From: Planctomycetota bacterium
GTDB taxonomy: Bacteria; Planctomycetota; Phycisphaerae; Phycisphaerales; Zrk34
Direction: 5' to 3'
Length of the DNA stretch: 44,128 nucleotides
Assembly: GCA_016125255.1 (NCBI GenBank)
Contig: WGMD01000034.1
Span: 1 to 44,128, forward strand
In this document: one piece after another, positions 7,347 through 16,843 of the stretch
Position numbering within the stretch: position 1 is the first letter of the stretch
How the letters are laid out: each line of letters begins with the position of its first letter
The notes under the pieces: generated by a model
Database searches by the model: none
Seen by the model: the letters and a program-made list of their open reading frames with translations, nothing else
Told to the model about the DNA's origin: nothing
Position numbers and translations under genes: made by a program

Positions 7347-7370
7347 ATATGCGACAAACCTATCGCATAT
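7347..7370. promoter_or_regulatory. 8-8-8 palindrome in the divergent intergenic region
   Basis: ATATGCGA - CAAACCTA - TCGCATAT is a perfect inverted repeat between the truncated esterase (start 7196) and the FAD oxidoreductase (start 7600). Size and symmetry suit a dimeric repressor such as a GntR- or LacI-type protein. No regulator gene is adjacent, so the ligand is unknown. Confidence 0.5.
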
Positions 7371-7599
7371 TCCGCCATCGTGATTCGTCCGGGCCGTTGC
7401 CGTCTGACCCGATGGCGGGTCGTCGTCGTTGCATGCACCCGCGCATCGCGCACGACGCCGCTTGGTCGGCGAGGAGCGAGTGTGTACAATTTTCAGTTCA
7501 GATGCCCCGCGACATCGCGGGCTGAGGCGGTATCGAACACCGATGCGACGGCAACTCGGACGAAGGGCGCCATCGCGCTGCAATTCACGGAGATTTGTC

Positions 7600-10500
7600 A
7601 TGCAAATGCGGCAACTTTGGACGGCGGGATTCTGCGCGGCCATGATGATGTTCGCGCTGCTGGGTCCGGCCGCGGCGGCGACGTATGTGACGGAATCGGC
7701 GCGTCAGTTGCCCGTGGCGTATGACGTCGATGTGGTGGTGATCGGGGGATCGACGGGGGCGGTGTCGGCGGCGTGCGAAGCGGCGGCGAGCGGCGCGAAA
7801 GTCTTTCTGGCGGCGCCGCGCCCGTATCTCGGGGAGGATGTGACGGGGACGCTGCGCCTCTGGCTCAACGAAGGCGAGGAGCCGACGGGCGATCTGGAGA
7901 AGGCGCTGTTCGTCGTGCCCCGTCAGGAAAAGCAGGGCATCGAAGGCAGCGTCCCGTTCACGTACAAGACCGACGTCAAACCGGCGGCGGCGCATGGCGA
8001 GACTCCCAAGCACGATCGACTGACCGACGGCAAATGGCTCAATTCCGCCAAGGATTCGGTGCAGTTCGACGGGCCGGTCACGATCGAGGCGGATCTGGGT
8101 TCGAGCCGCAAGATTCGCAGCATTCATCTGCTCGCCTATCAGCGCCCGAATGATTTTGAAGTGGGCGAGATCAAGGTCTGGTCCAGCGCGACGGGAGAGA
8201 TTTGGCGAGAAGTCGGCACGATGGCCAACAAGCATCTGTCCGAAGGCGTCTTTGAGGAAAACTCGTTCGCGATCGACATGGATGTGTTTCACAAGGCGCG
8301 TTACATGAAGGTGACGGTAACGCCCAGCAAGGGGGCCAAGCGCATTCTGCTGGGCGAACTGGTGATCGCGGAGGACGCGCCAGCGGGTGCGGTCGAAGCG
8401 CCCAAGAAGAAGGAGGCCCTGCCGCTGCCGACGCCGATGCATGTCAAGCAGGCGTTGGATACGGCGCTGATCTCATCGGGAGTGACGTTCCTGTATGGAT
8501 GCATGCCGACGGATGTACTGGTCGATGCGGACGGGAATCCGGCGGGGATCGTGATGGTCAATCGCTCGGGGCGGCAGGTCGTTCGTGCAAAGGTCATTAT
8601 CGACGCCACGCCGCACGCCACCGTCGCCCGCCTCGCCGGAGCGAAACTGCGCGACTTCACGCCCGGCCCGATGCGGTTCACGCGCGTCATCGTTCACCCT
8701 GAAGTCAAACCCGACGACGCGAAGCTCCCCGACAACGTCACGCGCCGCGACATCGGCGAGCGCTTCAATACCAAGCAAGGCCCGATGCCCGTCTATGAGT
8801 ACACGCTCAACATCGACATGAAAGCCGACGACATCGTCTCCTTCGAAAAAGCCGAGCAGGTCGCGCGCGATCTGACGTTTCGGGTCGATGAGTCGGACGC
8901 ATCGGACACGCTGTACTTTTTACCGACGAATCCGCTGATTTCCAACGCCGGCGCCCCGGCCGCGAATTTCGATGCGGCGTCGCTGGATCTGGCGTCGCTA
9001 CAGCCGAAGGGTTCGAGCCGGTTCTTCGTGCTGGACGGTTACGCCGACGTGTCGCGCGAGGCGGCGGCGCAGTTGATGCGCCCGCTCTCGTTGATCCGAC
9101 TGGGCAAGCGCGTCGGTCACACCGCAGCGGAGTTGGCCGCCAAAGCGCCGACTGCCGACGCTCAGAAGATCAAGCTGGTCACGATCGACGCCCCGAGCGA
9201 CAACATGGGCGAAGTGGGCGAATTTCTCAATGGCGTCCGCCCGACTGATCGCGACAAGACGACGCTGCCATCGCCGGCGCGGGCGCTGCCGGTGCTGGGC
9301 GAGTATGACGTGGTGGTCGTCGGCGGCGGGACTGGCGGCGCCCCGGCCGGGATCGGCGCGGCCCGTCAGGGCGCCCGCACGCTCGTCGTCGAATACCAGG
9401 ACGGACTCGGCGGCGTCGGCACGCTGGGCATGGTCAGCATCTACTATCACGGCTATCGCCACGGGTTCACCTCCGAAGTCGACGCGGGCGTGCAAGCGAT
9501 GGGCGGTCCGAAGTTCAATGGATGGAACATCGAGGCGAAGACCGAATGGTGGCGCCGCGAGATTCGCAAGGCGGGCGGCGATGTGTGGTTCTCGACGCTC
9601 GGTTGCGGGGCGCTGGTCAAGGACGGCGTGGTTAAGGGCGTGATCGTCACGACGCCGATGGGCCGCGGCGTGGTGCTCACGGGCTGCGTCGTCGACTCGA
9701 CGGGCAACACGGACATCGCCGCCGCCGCCGGAGCGCAGACGATGACCGTCGACGCCGACAACATCGCCATGCAGGGCACGGGCCTCGGCCCGGTCAATCT
9801 CGGGGCCGGCTACACCAACACCGACTACTCGTTCTCCGACGAGTCGGACCCGGTGGACCAGTGGCGCATGATCGTCAATGCACGGCGGAAATTCGCGGGG
9901 GCTTATGATCTTTCACCGTTCATCGACTCGCGCGAGCGGCGACGCATCGTCGGCGATTTTTACATCACGCCCCTCGACCTGATCAATCAGCGCACCTACC
10001 CCGACACGATCGCCATCCACAAGAGCAACTTCGATACGCACGGCTACACCGTGCATCCGTTTTTCCTCATCGACTTCCCGGACAAGAAGGAGATGGAGGC
10101 GAACGTCCCCTACCGCGCGCTGCTGCCGAAGGGACTGGATCGCATTCTCGTGACGGGCCTGGGCATCAGCGCTCATCGCGACGCCATGCCGATCCTGCGC
10201 ATGCAGGCGTGCATTCAGAATCAGGGCTACGCCGCCGGATGCGCCGCGGCGATGTCCGCCAAGTATGACAAGGCGACGCGCGACATCGACCTCGAAGCGT
10301 TGCAGAAACATCTTGTCGCCATCGGCTCGCTGCCGCAGGAAGTCATCGGCGCGAAGGATTCGTATCCGATTTCCGACAAGCGGATCGCTGAGGCGGTAAA
10401 GACGGTGACGGATGATTACAAGGGGCTGGCGCTGCTCATGGCCGAGCCGGCGAAGGCGATTCCGATGCTGCGCGAGGCGCATGCCAAGACGGACGATCCG

Positions 10501-11055
10501 GCGAAAAAGCTCGTGTACGCCAACGTGCTGGGCATGCTCGGCGATGCAGCAGGCGCTGCGACGCTCGCGGCGCATGTGCAGTCGGCGAAGTGGGACGAGG
10601 GCTGGAACTTCCGGGGCATGGGGCAGTTCGGCGGGTCGATCTCGCCGCTCGACTCGCAGATCATCGCTTTGGGCCGCAGCGGCGATCACTCCACCGCCCT
10701 GCCCGTGCTCATCGCCAAGGCCCGATCGCTCGAGCCGTCGATGGCCTTCTCGCACTACCGTGCGGTGGCGATGGCGCTGGAGGCGCTCAAGGACCCGGCC
10801 GCCGCGCCGGTGCTGGCGGAGATGCTTTCCAAGCCGGGCATGACGGGCTTTTCGATTCACGAAGTCAAGGCCGACTCCGAGTACACGCGTCAGGAGATGC
10901 GCTCCGAGCCGCTGCGCGAGATCATCCTCGCCCGAGCGCTCTACCGCTGCGGCGATCAGGACGGCATCGCCCGCAAGATTCTCGAATCGTACGCCACCGA
11001 CCTGCGCGGCCTGTTCGCCAAACACGCCAACGCCGTGCTGAGCGAAAAGCAGTAA
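7600..11055 (+). CDS. Exported double FAD-dependent oxidoreductase with discoidin-like insert and helical C-terminus
   Basis: Start ATG 7600 has GGAGA six bases upstream and gives 1151 residues with a signal peptide (FCAAMMMFALLGPAAAA). The first Rossmann motif is VDVVVIGGSTGAVSAACEAA (about residue 46). It is followed by PYLGEDVTGTLRLWL, as in FAD_oxidored (PF12831-like) proteins. Residues about 140-260 (LTDGKWLNS...GPVTIEADLGSSRKIRSIHLLA...YMKVTVTPS) look like an F5/8 type C carbohydrate-binding domain inserted into the first module. A second FAD motif begins near 568 (YDVVVVGGGTGGAPAGIGAARQG) with GLGGVGTLGMVSIYYHGY. From about 930 to the end, Ala- and Leu-rich helical pairs suggest HEAT-like repeats. 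The substrate is unknown, perhaps a sugar. It stands alone, apart from the divergent broken esterase. Confidence 0.82.
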   Translation: MQMRQLWTAGFCAAMMMFALLGPAAAATYVTESARQLPVAYDVDVVVIGGSTGAVSAACEAAASGAKVFLAAPRPYLGEDVTGTLRLWLNEGEEPTGDLEKALFVVPRQEKQGIEGSVPFTYKTDVKPAAAHGETPKHDRLTDGKWLNSAKDSVQFDGPVTIEADLGSSRKIRSIHLLAYQRPNDFEVGEIKVWSSATGEIWREVGTMANKHLSEGVFEENSFAIDMDVFHKARYMKVTVTPSKGAKRILLGELVIAEDAPAGAVEAPKKKEALPLPTPMHVKQALDTALISSGVTFLYGCMPTDVLVDADGNPAGIVMVNRSGRQVVRAKVIIDATPHATVARLAGAKLRDFTPGPMRFTRVIVHPEVKPDDAKLPDNVTRRDIGERFNTKQGPMPVYEYTLNIDMKADDIVSFEKAEQVARDLTFRVDESDASDTLYFLPTNPLISNAGAPAANFDAASLDLASLQPKGSSRFFVLDGYADVSREAAAQLMRPLSLIRLGKRVGHTAAELAAKAPTADAQKIKLVTIDAPSDNMGEVGEFLNGVRPTDRDKTTLPSPARALPVLGEYDVVVVGGGTGGAPAGIGAARQGARTLVVEYQDGLGGVGTLGMVSIYYHGYRHGFTSEVDAGVQAMGGPKFNGWNIEAKTEWWRREIRKAGGDVWFSTLGCGALVKDGVVKGVIVTTPMGRGVVLTGCVVDSTGNTDIAAAAGAQTMTVDADNIAMQGTGLGPVNLGAGYTNTDYSFSDESDPVDQWRMIVNARRKFAGAYDLSPFIDSRERRRIVGDFYITPLDLINQRTYPDTIAIHKSNFDTHGYTVHPFFLIDFPDKKEMEANVPYRALLPKGLDRILVTGLGISAHRDAMPILRMQACIQNQGYAAGCAAAMSAKYDKATRDIDLEALQKHLVAIGSLPQEVIGAKDSYPISDKRIAEAVKTVTDDYKGLALLMAEPAKAIPMLREAHAKTDDPAKKLVYANVLGMLGDAAGAATLAAHVQSAKWDEGWNFRGMGQFGGSISPLDSQIIALGRSGDHSTALPVLIAKARSLEPSMAFSHYRAVAMALEALKDPAAAPVLAEMLSKPGMTGFSIHEVKADSEYTRQEMRSEPLREIILARALYRCGDQDGIARKILESYATDLRGLFAKHANAVLSEKQ

Positions 11056-11147
11056 CCATCGAGCATCGCGGTTGTGCATCTTTCATGATGCGCTCGTCGC
11101 GCGGTGATGACTGCGCTTCGGTGATGTGCATCACTCATGATAAAAGA

Positions 11148-11172
11148 CCCCGCCCCGCTGAAGCGGGGCGGG
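11148..11172 (-). terminator. GC-rich hairpin ending the pseudopilin operon
   Basis: CCCGCCCCGC - TGAA - GCGGGGCGGG is a perfect 10-base stem. On the minus strand it is followed by GTCTTTTAT, so it suits termination of the operon ending at 11201. It may also stop the convergent oxidoreductase transcript. Confidence 0.7.
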
Positions 11173-11200
11173 CCGGGGGAGAGTTCGTTGGGAGAAATGC

Positions 11201-14110
11201 TCAGTACTGAAGCATGCCGAGGATGCGGACGGTGCCGGTGGCGTAGGTGAGATTGGAGCGATCGAACACGACGACAATGTGACGTTCGCCGACGATGTTG
11301 GCGGTGGCGCTGTTGCCGGTCGTGGCGCGGATGTTGATGTAGGCGGTGTATACATCACTGCGGGTGGAGCAGACCTGCATGAGCCAACGGGCGAAAAGCG
11401 TCGTTTCCTCGCGGTCGTCAACGATGCCGTCGGCCGACGGAGCGGTGGTCGAGGGGTTGGAGTCGAAGTCGATCGGGGTGCCGGCGGTCGTCTGATAGTT
11501 GTCAGCCGCATCGCTTTCGAGGGGCGTGATAATGTTCAGAAGTTCACCGATGGAGGCGATGCCCTTGGCGCTGCGGAATCCGGCGGGACGGGCGCCGTCG
11601 CGATAGGCGACGATGTTGTCGACGATCGTCGAGCGGATCGTCGCATCGGGGATGGGCAGGACCTTATTGAGGAAGGCCTTGGAGGCGGTGTTGAGATTGA
11701 CTGTGCCGACGATGAGCTGCTCTTCGGGATTATCAATGACGCCGTCGCCGTCGTTGTCGAACCCGTCTTCGTACGGGCTGAGCGTGGTGAAACGATCAAG
11801 GAGCAGTTGCGAATGCGGCAAGGCGCGGTCGTTGGTGGCGGTGGCGTTGGCGAGCGCGGCACTGGGGGAGATATTGAGCATATGCGCCCCGGCTGTCGTG
11901 GCGGCGCCCCATGCATCGCCGACGCTCTTGGTCCCGTCGAGCGGAAGCACGGCGATCATCGCCAGATCGCCGATGTGCACGATCGACCCGGTGTCGGAAA
12001 AGAGCAACTGATTATTGATGAGACTGCCGGCGGCGATCGCGCCGGCCGCGCCGTTGGGCTTGGGCGAGTCGCCGAGGTTTTCGAGCGTCGTGTCATAGGC
12101 GGCGATCGACGCACCGTGCGAGCGCTGCACGAATCCGCCCGACGCCACGGTGATGACGTTGAGCTTCTCGGAATTGCCGATCGAGGTGATCTGTTTGTAG
12201 CCGGTCAGCGTGTTCTTGGGATCGCCCGCCGACGCGACGCCGTTCTCGTCATACGTATCGGGCATGCCGCCGGCGTTCGTCGTCTTGCTGTAGCCCCACG
12301 TGCAGTTCCCGCCCGCCTGAGCCGGAGCGCGGAGTTCGACGGTGATGTTCCCATCCACCGCCGGCCAGGCGAAGGGAGTGGCGATGACGGTCTTCGTCGC
12401 CGTGCCAGCCACAAGGGCGCTGACATCCTGACTGCCGCCCGCATCGCCGGAGTTGACGTACAGCACGATCGTCTCATCCGGCGCCATCGACGCCGGCGCG
12501 CCCAGCGCCGTCAGCGCCCCGACGTTCACGCCGTTGACCCAAAGCTGCACGTTCCGCACGTCGGCCGGCTTTCGGAAGGGATTTTTGATTTCGACGGCGT
12601 AACCGGCCGTCGCCTGCTGCGTCCATGTCACGTCCCAGTTGCCGCTGCCCACCGGATTCTCCGTCGACGCCGTCACCATGTAGTACCGCTGCGCGTACAC
12701 CTCTGTGACAAACGGCAGGGCCTCCATGCCGAAGCGCCCGTTGACGCTTGTCAGCGCGTTGTCCGAATCGGCATAATCGTTGATCGCCGCGGCGAGCTGA
12801 GAGGCGTAGTCGTTGACCGACGCGAAACCCGTCGGCAGCGCGAACGTGCCGCCCTCGTTGAGCACCTTGGCGATCTCGGTCGCCAGCTCGATCCGCTTGG
12901 CGTCGTTGGCCAGCAGCTTGTTGATATCGCGCTGGCGCACGAGATTCGTGTCCGCCGTCATCGGCATGCCCCAGCAGGCATGACCACTGATCGTCGTCAT
13001 CTGGTGACGCGGCTCGTAGGCATAGTAGTCGGCGATGGTGGAGCCGTACGATGTGCTGTTGACCGCGTTGATGTTTTTCATCGCGTCGGCGTATTTGGTC
13101 TCGATGGGCTTGGTCGTCAGCGTGTAGTTGTTGGGCGTCGTGCCGCTGAGATTCAGATTGCGCGTGAACTTGAGCATGCCGTTGCCGTTGAATTCAAGCT
13201 CCGTCTCCGTCGTCGGATTTTTCAGGCCGTTGCGATAGCGCAGCGCCATTTCAACGCCCATGTCGTACTTCTTGTAGTTATTGGGCGAGGCGGCGGGATA
13301 GTTCGCCGGGTAGTTGTTGTACATCGACGCGCCGTTAAGCCAGAAAAGCCCGCGATCCGCGAACGTCACCGGGGCGGCGGAGACGTTGATCGTCTTGCCG
13401 AGGCGATAGCTCAAGGTATTGTTGAGTTCCGTCACATCGACGCCGGCGAAACTCAGGAAAAACGTCCCCAGGTCGATGTCCGTCGGGTACCACGCCCGCG
13501 GCGCGTCCGCCGCCGCGCTGTACGTGCCGTCGGCCTTGAGCAGACTCGTCGCCACGTTCATGTTGATCATCGCCGAGTTGTCGATGATGCGCACGGCCAT
13601 CCAGTAGTTGAGGTTCTGAAGCGAAGGGATGATCGCCGGCTTCCACTTGGCGTCGTTGATCCCGTCGCCGGACGCATCGGCATCGGCGGTCGAACCGAGA
13701 ATCTGCGTATTGTCGACGATGTTGGAAATCTGATCGAACACGCCCGAGGCGTTGGGCTCCGTCGAAGCGAGCCAGGGACTACTCGCGCCGGCGTAGTCGT
13801 AGTATTTCGCCGATCCGGTGAAGAAGCGGTCGTCGGTAAAATTGTTGGGCGTGCCGTTGTCGTTGATGCCCAGCGATCGGCGGAGCACTTCACGAATCTG
13901 TCCGATCACGGCGCGCGACACTTCGTCCATGTCGCGCACCTTGCGAATCTGCGTCGTCGCCACCTGGTCCCGCCGCGTCACATCCAACAGCGCCAACCCG
14001 ATCAGAAAGATCAGCACCAGCACCGCCGCCACCAGCAGCAGAATCGACCCGCGACGATGCGCGGCGGCGCTGCGGAGCGCCAGGGTTTGCCGATGTTCAG
14101 AACTGTTCAT
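11201..14110 (-). CDS. Very large GspK-like pseudopilin with helix-hairpin-helix region
   Basis: From the ATG at 14110 (GAGG eight bases upstream; another in-frame ATG at 14116) the protein has 969 residues, about three times a normal GspK. The leader ends in HRRGSILLLVAAVLVLIFLIGLALLDVTRRD, a class III signal with Gly at -1 and no Glu at +5, as is characteristic of GspK. Near the C-terminus is LIVGTVNLNTASKAFLNKV...GFRSAKGIASIGELLNII, the helix-hairpin-helix-like segment of GspK/ComEA proteins. It is preceded by an EF-hand-like DNDGDGVIDNPEE (about residue 790). GspK caps the pseudopilus tip with GspI and GspJ. It is the last gene of the operon and is followed by a terminator. Confidence 0.82.
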   Translation of the reverse strand: MNSSEHRQTLALRSAAAHRRGSILLLVAAVLVLIFLIGLALLDVTRRDQVATTQIRKVRDMDEVSRAVIGQIREVLRRSLGINDNGTPNNFTDDRFFTGSAKYYDYAGASSPWLASTEPNASGVFDQISNIVDNTQILGSTADADASGDGINDAKWKPAIIPSLQNLNYWMAVRIIDNSAMINMNVATSLLKADGTYSAAADAPRAWYPTDIDLGTFFLSFAGVDVTELNNTLSYRLGKTINVSAAPVTFADRGLFWLNGASMYNNYPANYPAASPNNYKKYDMGVEMALRYRNGLKNPTTETELEFNGNGMLKFTRNLNLSGTTPNNYTLTTKPIETKYADAMKNINAVNSTSYGSTIADYYAYEPRHQMTTISGHACWGMPMTADTNLVRQRDINKLLANDAKRIELATEIAKVLNEGGTFALPTGFASVNDYASQLAAAINDYADSDNALTSVNGRFGMEALPFVTEVYAQRYYMVTASTENPVGSGNWDVTWTQQATAGYAVEIKNPFRKPADVRNVQLWVNGVNVGALTALGAPASMAPDETIVLYVNSGDAGGSQDVSALVAGTATKTVIATPFAWPAVDGNITVELRAPAQAGGNCTWGYSKTTNAGGMPDTYDENGVASAGDPKNTLTGYKQITSIGNSEKLNVITVASGGFVQRSHGASIAAYDTTLENLGDSPKPNGAAGAIAAGSLINNQLLFSDTGSIVHIGDLAMIAVLPLDGTKSVGDAWGAATTAGAHMLNISPSAALANATATNDRALPHSQLLLDRFTTLSPYEDGFDNDGDGVIDNPEEQLIVGTVNLNTASKAFLNKVLPIPDATIRSTIVDNIVAYRDGARPAGFRSAKGIASIGELLNIITPLESDAADNYQTTAGTPIDFDSNPSTTAPSADGIVDDREETTLFARWLMQVCSTRSDVYTAYINIRATTGNSATANIVGERHIVVVFDRSNLTYATGTVRILGMLQY

Positions 14111-14145
14111 GACCATGTCCTCTCTCGAAGCCGTTTCGTTGACGC

Positions 14146-15276
14146 CTAGCTGCGATTGACGCGGATGACCTGTTCAAACCACCGGCCCGGCTGATTGTCG
14201 GACCCGGGCACCACGCCCTTGTCGTCGTGCATGCGGTAGCGGATGCGGATCATGTAGGGCCACATCGCGGCGTTGGTCTTGCGGAAGACCCAGCCCTTGG
14301 CGATGTTCGTCGCCGTCAGCGCTGTCACACCGGGAGGCGAAAGCGAGATGCCGTACCACTTAATATTGCCCGACGCATCGGTGTCGACGGCCCCATCGGG
14401 CGGGGCGCTGTTGGTCGTGCCGGTGGCGTAGTCGCCTGCGAACTCGATCTGCAATTCGCTCACATTGGGGACAAAGAGCGGATGCATCTGTGCAAGCTGC
14501 GAACCGGAGGGCGCGCCGCCGGGGGAGGTCGCGTTGACGCGCAGGCGCTGCGTGCCGTAGGTGTAGGTCAGTGCGACGGTATCGGAAGTGGCGTTCTTGT
14601 TTATGTCGCCCAGCGACCATTTGCACACGTCGGCCAGGGCCGTGTACGCCTGCTTCGTCACGCCGCCGGTGTAGAACCCTGCCGCCGCCCCGCCGACGTT
14701 CGACGTCTCCGTCGCATCGGTGCAGGAGTTGCCCGACACCGATCCGCCTTCCAGGAACATCGCCTGCCGGCCGAGGATCCAGTTCAGGGCGTACTGATTG
14801 GACGTTCCGGCGGCACCGAGCGCGCCATCGTCCGTACCCGCCGCGGTGGTCCGCTGGCACTGCCCGTACCAGATTTTCACGAACGGCGCGCCGGAGGTGT
14901 TGGCGACGGAGTTGTCATTGCTGGGGCAGACCGGCTCGATGTCGTTCTTGTAACGGATGAACATGAGCTGATCGATGTTGCGCGTCGGCGGGGTCTGGAT
15001 GTCCGACGACTTGAGCTTGACGCCGGTGATCGTCTTGTTGCCGATGATGAGCATGCCGCCGGCGGTCGGACCGACCATTTCCTCGGCATCGCGGTCGATC
15101 TGGTCGTTGGCGATGCGGGCGTGCTGAATGATCTTGCTCACGCCCAGTCCCGAGCTGACGGCGCTGCGGGCTGTGTTGAAGATCTGGTTGACGAAAAGAA
15201 TCATGATGGTCGCGACGGCCATCGCCACGAGCATCTCGATCATGGTGAAAGCGGCTTGTCCGCGTCGCTTGTTCAT
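14146..15276 (-). CDS. Pseudopilin, GspJ-like
   Basis: The 376-residue protein starts MNKRRGQAAFTMIEMLVAMAVATIMILFVNQIF, a short leader, a prepilin cleavage site with Ala rather than Gly at -1, Glu at +5 and a hydrophobic helix. Then comes IIQHARIANDQIDRDAEEM, as in minor pseudopilins of the J type. The rest is a beta-rich domain with no further motif. The start overlaps the preceding stop by four bases. Longer than typical GspJ (about 200). Assigned to J by order (I, J, K) and N-terminus. Confidence 0.75.
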   Translation of the reverse strand: MNKRRGQAAFTMIEMLVAMAVATIMILFVNQIFNTARSAVSSGLGVSKIIQHARIANDQIDRDAEEMVGPTAGGMLIIGNKTITGVKLKSSDIQTPPTRNIDQLMFIRYKNDIEPVCPSNDNSVANTSGAPFVKIWYGQCQRTTAAGTDDGALGAAGTSNQYALNWILGRQAMFLEGGSVSGNSCTDATETSNVGGAAAGFYTGGVTKQAYTALADVCKWSLGDINKNATSDTVALTYTYGTQRLRVNATSPGGAPSGSQLAQMHPLFVPNVSELQIEFAGDYATGTTNSAPPDGAVDTDASGNIKWYGISLSPPGVTALTATNIAKGWVFRKTNAAMWPYMIRIRYRMHDDKGVVPGSDNQPGRWFEQVIRVNRS

Positions 15277-15941
15277 CGCACCACCTCGTTGCCGAACTGG
15301 AGAATGCGGGCGGTCGTGACGGTGTTGTTGATCGGGGCGCCATGGAAGTAGTTGCCGGTCAGCGCGGCGGTGCCCTTGACGACGATCGCGCCGGTGGCGG
15401 CGTTGATGCCCGGCTCGCCCAGCGAGAGGTTCGCGTCGGAGATCGTCTGCGGCGGCACCGCCGGAGCCGCCGGATTGGGCACGCGCTTCATGACGATCAC
15501 GAAGATCTGCCAGTCGCCGGTCGTCGAATCGCGACGAAAGAATATTTCCCAGTAAAAGTCGCGGTTCTCTGCGTTGCCGAGCGCGCCGCCATATGAATAG
15601 GTCCGCGGCTTGCTCGCGGGGTAACTGCGGTCGTTGAGAATCCAGGGGATATTGGTCCCCTGCGTGTAGGGCGACGCGGTCGGGTCAGGCAGGCGATGCA
15701 CGGCGCCGTCGTTGTAGCTGGGCGTGGCGATGAGGTCGGCCTTGGACACGCCGCGGGCGCGGAGGGTGGCGTCGACGGCGGTGGTGAGTTGCTGGGCCAT
15801 CAGTTCGTCGAACGTCGACTTCTGCACGGCCGAGGCGACGGGGAAGAGACTCGAGAGCGCGATGAGCCCCACGCCGAGGATCATCACGCTGAACATGATC
15901 TCAAGCAGAGTGAAGCCGGGATGTTGAGTGTGTCTGTTCAC
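15273..15941 (-). CDS. Pseudopilin, GspI/PilV-like
   Basis: A 222-residue protein with leader MNRHTQHPG and FTLLEIMFSVMILGVGLIALSSLFPVASAVQKS, a textbook prepilin site (Gly at -1, Glu at +5). The MILGVGLIAL stretch is usual for PilV/GspI minor pilins. QQLTTAVDATLRARG follows. Its ends overlap both neighbours by four bases, so translation is coupled along the operon. The specific label I is by position and the PilV-like helix. Confidence 0.75.
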   Translation of the reverse strand: MNRHTQHPGFTLLEIMFSVMILGVGLIALSSLFPVASAVQKSTFDELMAQQLTTAVDATLRARGVSKADLIATPSYNDGAVHRLPDPTASPYTQGTNIPWILNDRSYPASKPRTYSYGGALGNAENRDFYWEIFFRRDSTTGDWQIFVIVMKRVPNPAAPAVPPQTISDANLSLGEPGINAATGAIVVKGTAALTGNYFHGAPINNTVTTARILQFGNEVVR

Positions 15942-16843
15942 TGTGGGATCACCGCCCCGGTGTAACGATTGAAGTAAATCGTCGTTCCGTTGTTGATGAG
16001 CCAGTCACCCTGCGAGTTGGCCGCGAAGGTGTTGGACGTGGTGGAGTTGTTCTCTGCGGCGAGGGGCGAGCCGGTGGAGATGCTCGCGAAGACCTGCCGG
16101 AATGTTTCGATGTTGTAGAGAATCACGCCCGCCACAGTCTCGATATTGTCGAAGTCGCCAGCACGATATTTCTGATTGGTCGAGTCGAAGTTGCTTTTGA
16201 CGAACATCGGGCTGGTGGGCTCGTAGGCGTCCGCGTAATAGGGGTTGCCGCTGATGGTGCTGGTGCGGCTGCTGCTGACCTGATAGGCGTTGTCGCCATT
16301 GGCATCGTAGTACACGGCCCGCAGCTCGCTGCTCATCGTGGAGCCGGTGTTGCGGACGACCATTTCACCGTTACGATCAAAGCGGAGGCAGAACGGCGGG
16401 GAGAGGAGCTTGACGGTCCCGCTGCCGATGGCGCCGCCGCCGCGGATGATGCCCACCGCGCCGACGCCGCGCGGCAGGTATCCGTAGGGTCGGCCGACGA
16501 CATCCTTGTACGGATGCCGCGCCACGTTGAAACCGCTGATCGTGGTCGGGTCGACGTTTTCGATGATGCGCAATTCGCCCTGCGGCGTGACCAGCACGGC
16601 GACTCCGTCGTATGTTCCACCGGCGAACACAGGCGTGTTACCGGTGAAGCTGCGGGCGCTGGACACGGCGGCGGAGAGCGCGTTGACGCCGACGGCGACC
16701 TGCCCGCTGCCGGTCAGCGACTTGAGGTTCGGCGTGGCGATCGCCAATAGCAGGACGATGATCGAGATGACGATCAACAGTTCCGCCAGCGAGAAAGCGC
16801 GGCGGCGATCGGTTTTCATGATGGAGCGGCGACTCGTGTTCAC
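15938..16843 (-). CDS. Pseudopilin, GspH/FimT-like
   Basis: The product has 301 residues if translation begins at the GTG that overlaps the previous stop (GTGA at 16843). A second possible start is the ATG at 16819. The pilin signature is RRRAFSLAELLIVISIIVLLLAIATPNLKSL, with Ala at -1 and Glu at +5. LLAIATPNLKSLTGSGQVAVGVNALSAAVSSARS closely follows the GspH/FimT pattern. The remaining globular domain is not recognised. Part of the chain of overlapping genes. Confidence 0.76.
   Translation of the reverse strand: MNTSRRSIMKTDRRRAFSLAELLIVISIIVLLLAIATPNLKSLTGSGQVAVGVNALSAAVSSARSFTGNTPVFAGGTYDGVAVLVTPQGELRIIENVDPTTISGFNVARHPYKDVVGRPYGYLPRGVGAVGIIRGGGAIGSGTVKLLSPPFCLRFDRNGEMVVRNTGSTMSSELRAVYYDANGDNAYQVSSSRTSTISGNPYYADAYEPTSPMFVKSNFDSTNQKYRAGDFDNIETVAGVILYNIETFRQVFASISTGSPLAAENNSTTSNTFAANSQGDWLINNGTTIYFNRYTGAVIPQ

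Noticed and set aside
11279-14149. 956-residue open frame opposite the GspK-like gene
   Set aside because: Shadow of the GC-rich minus-strand gene: Arg/Val/Gly-rich, no domain, no ribosome site. The minus strand has pilin and GspK motifs.
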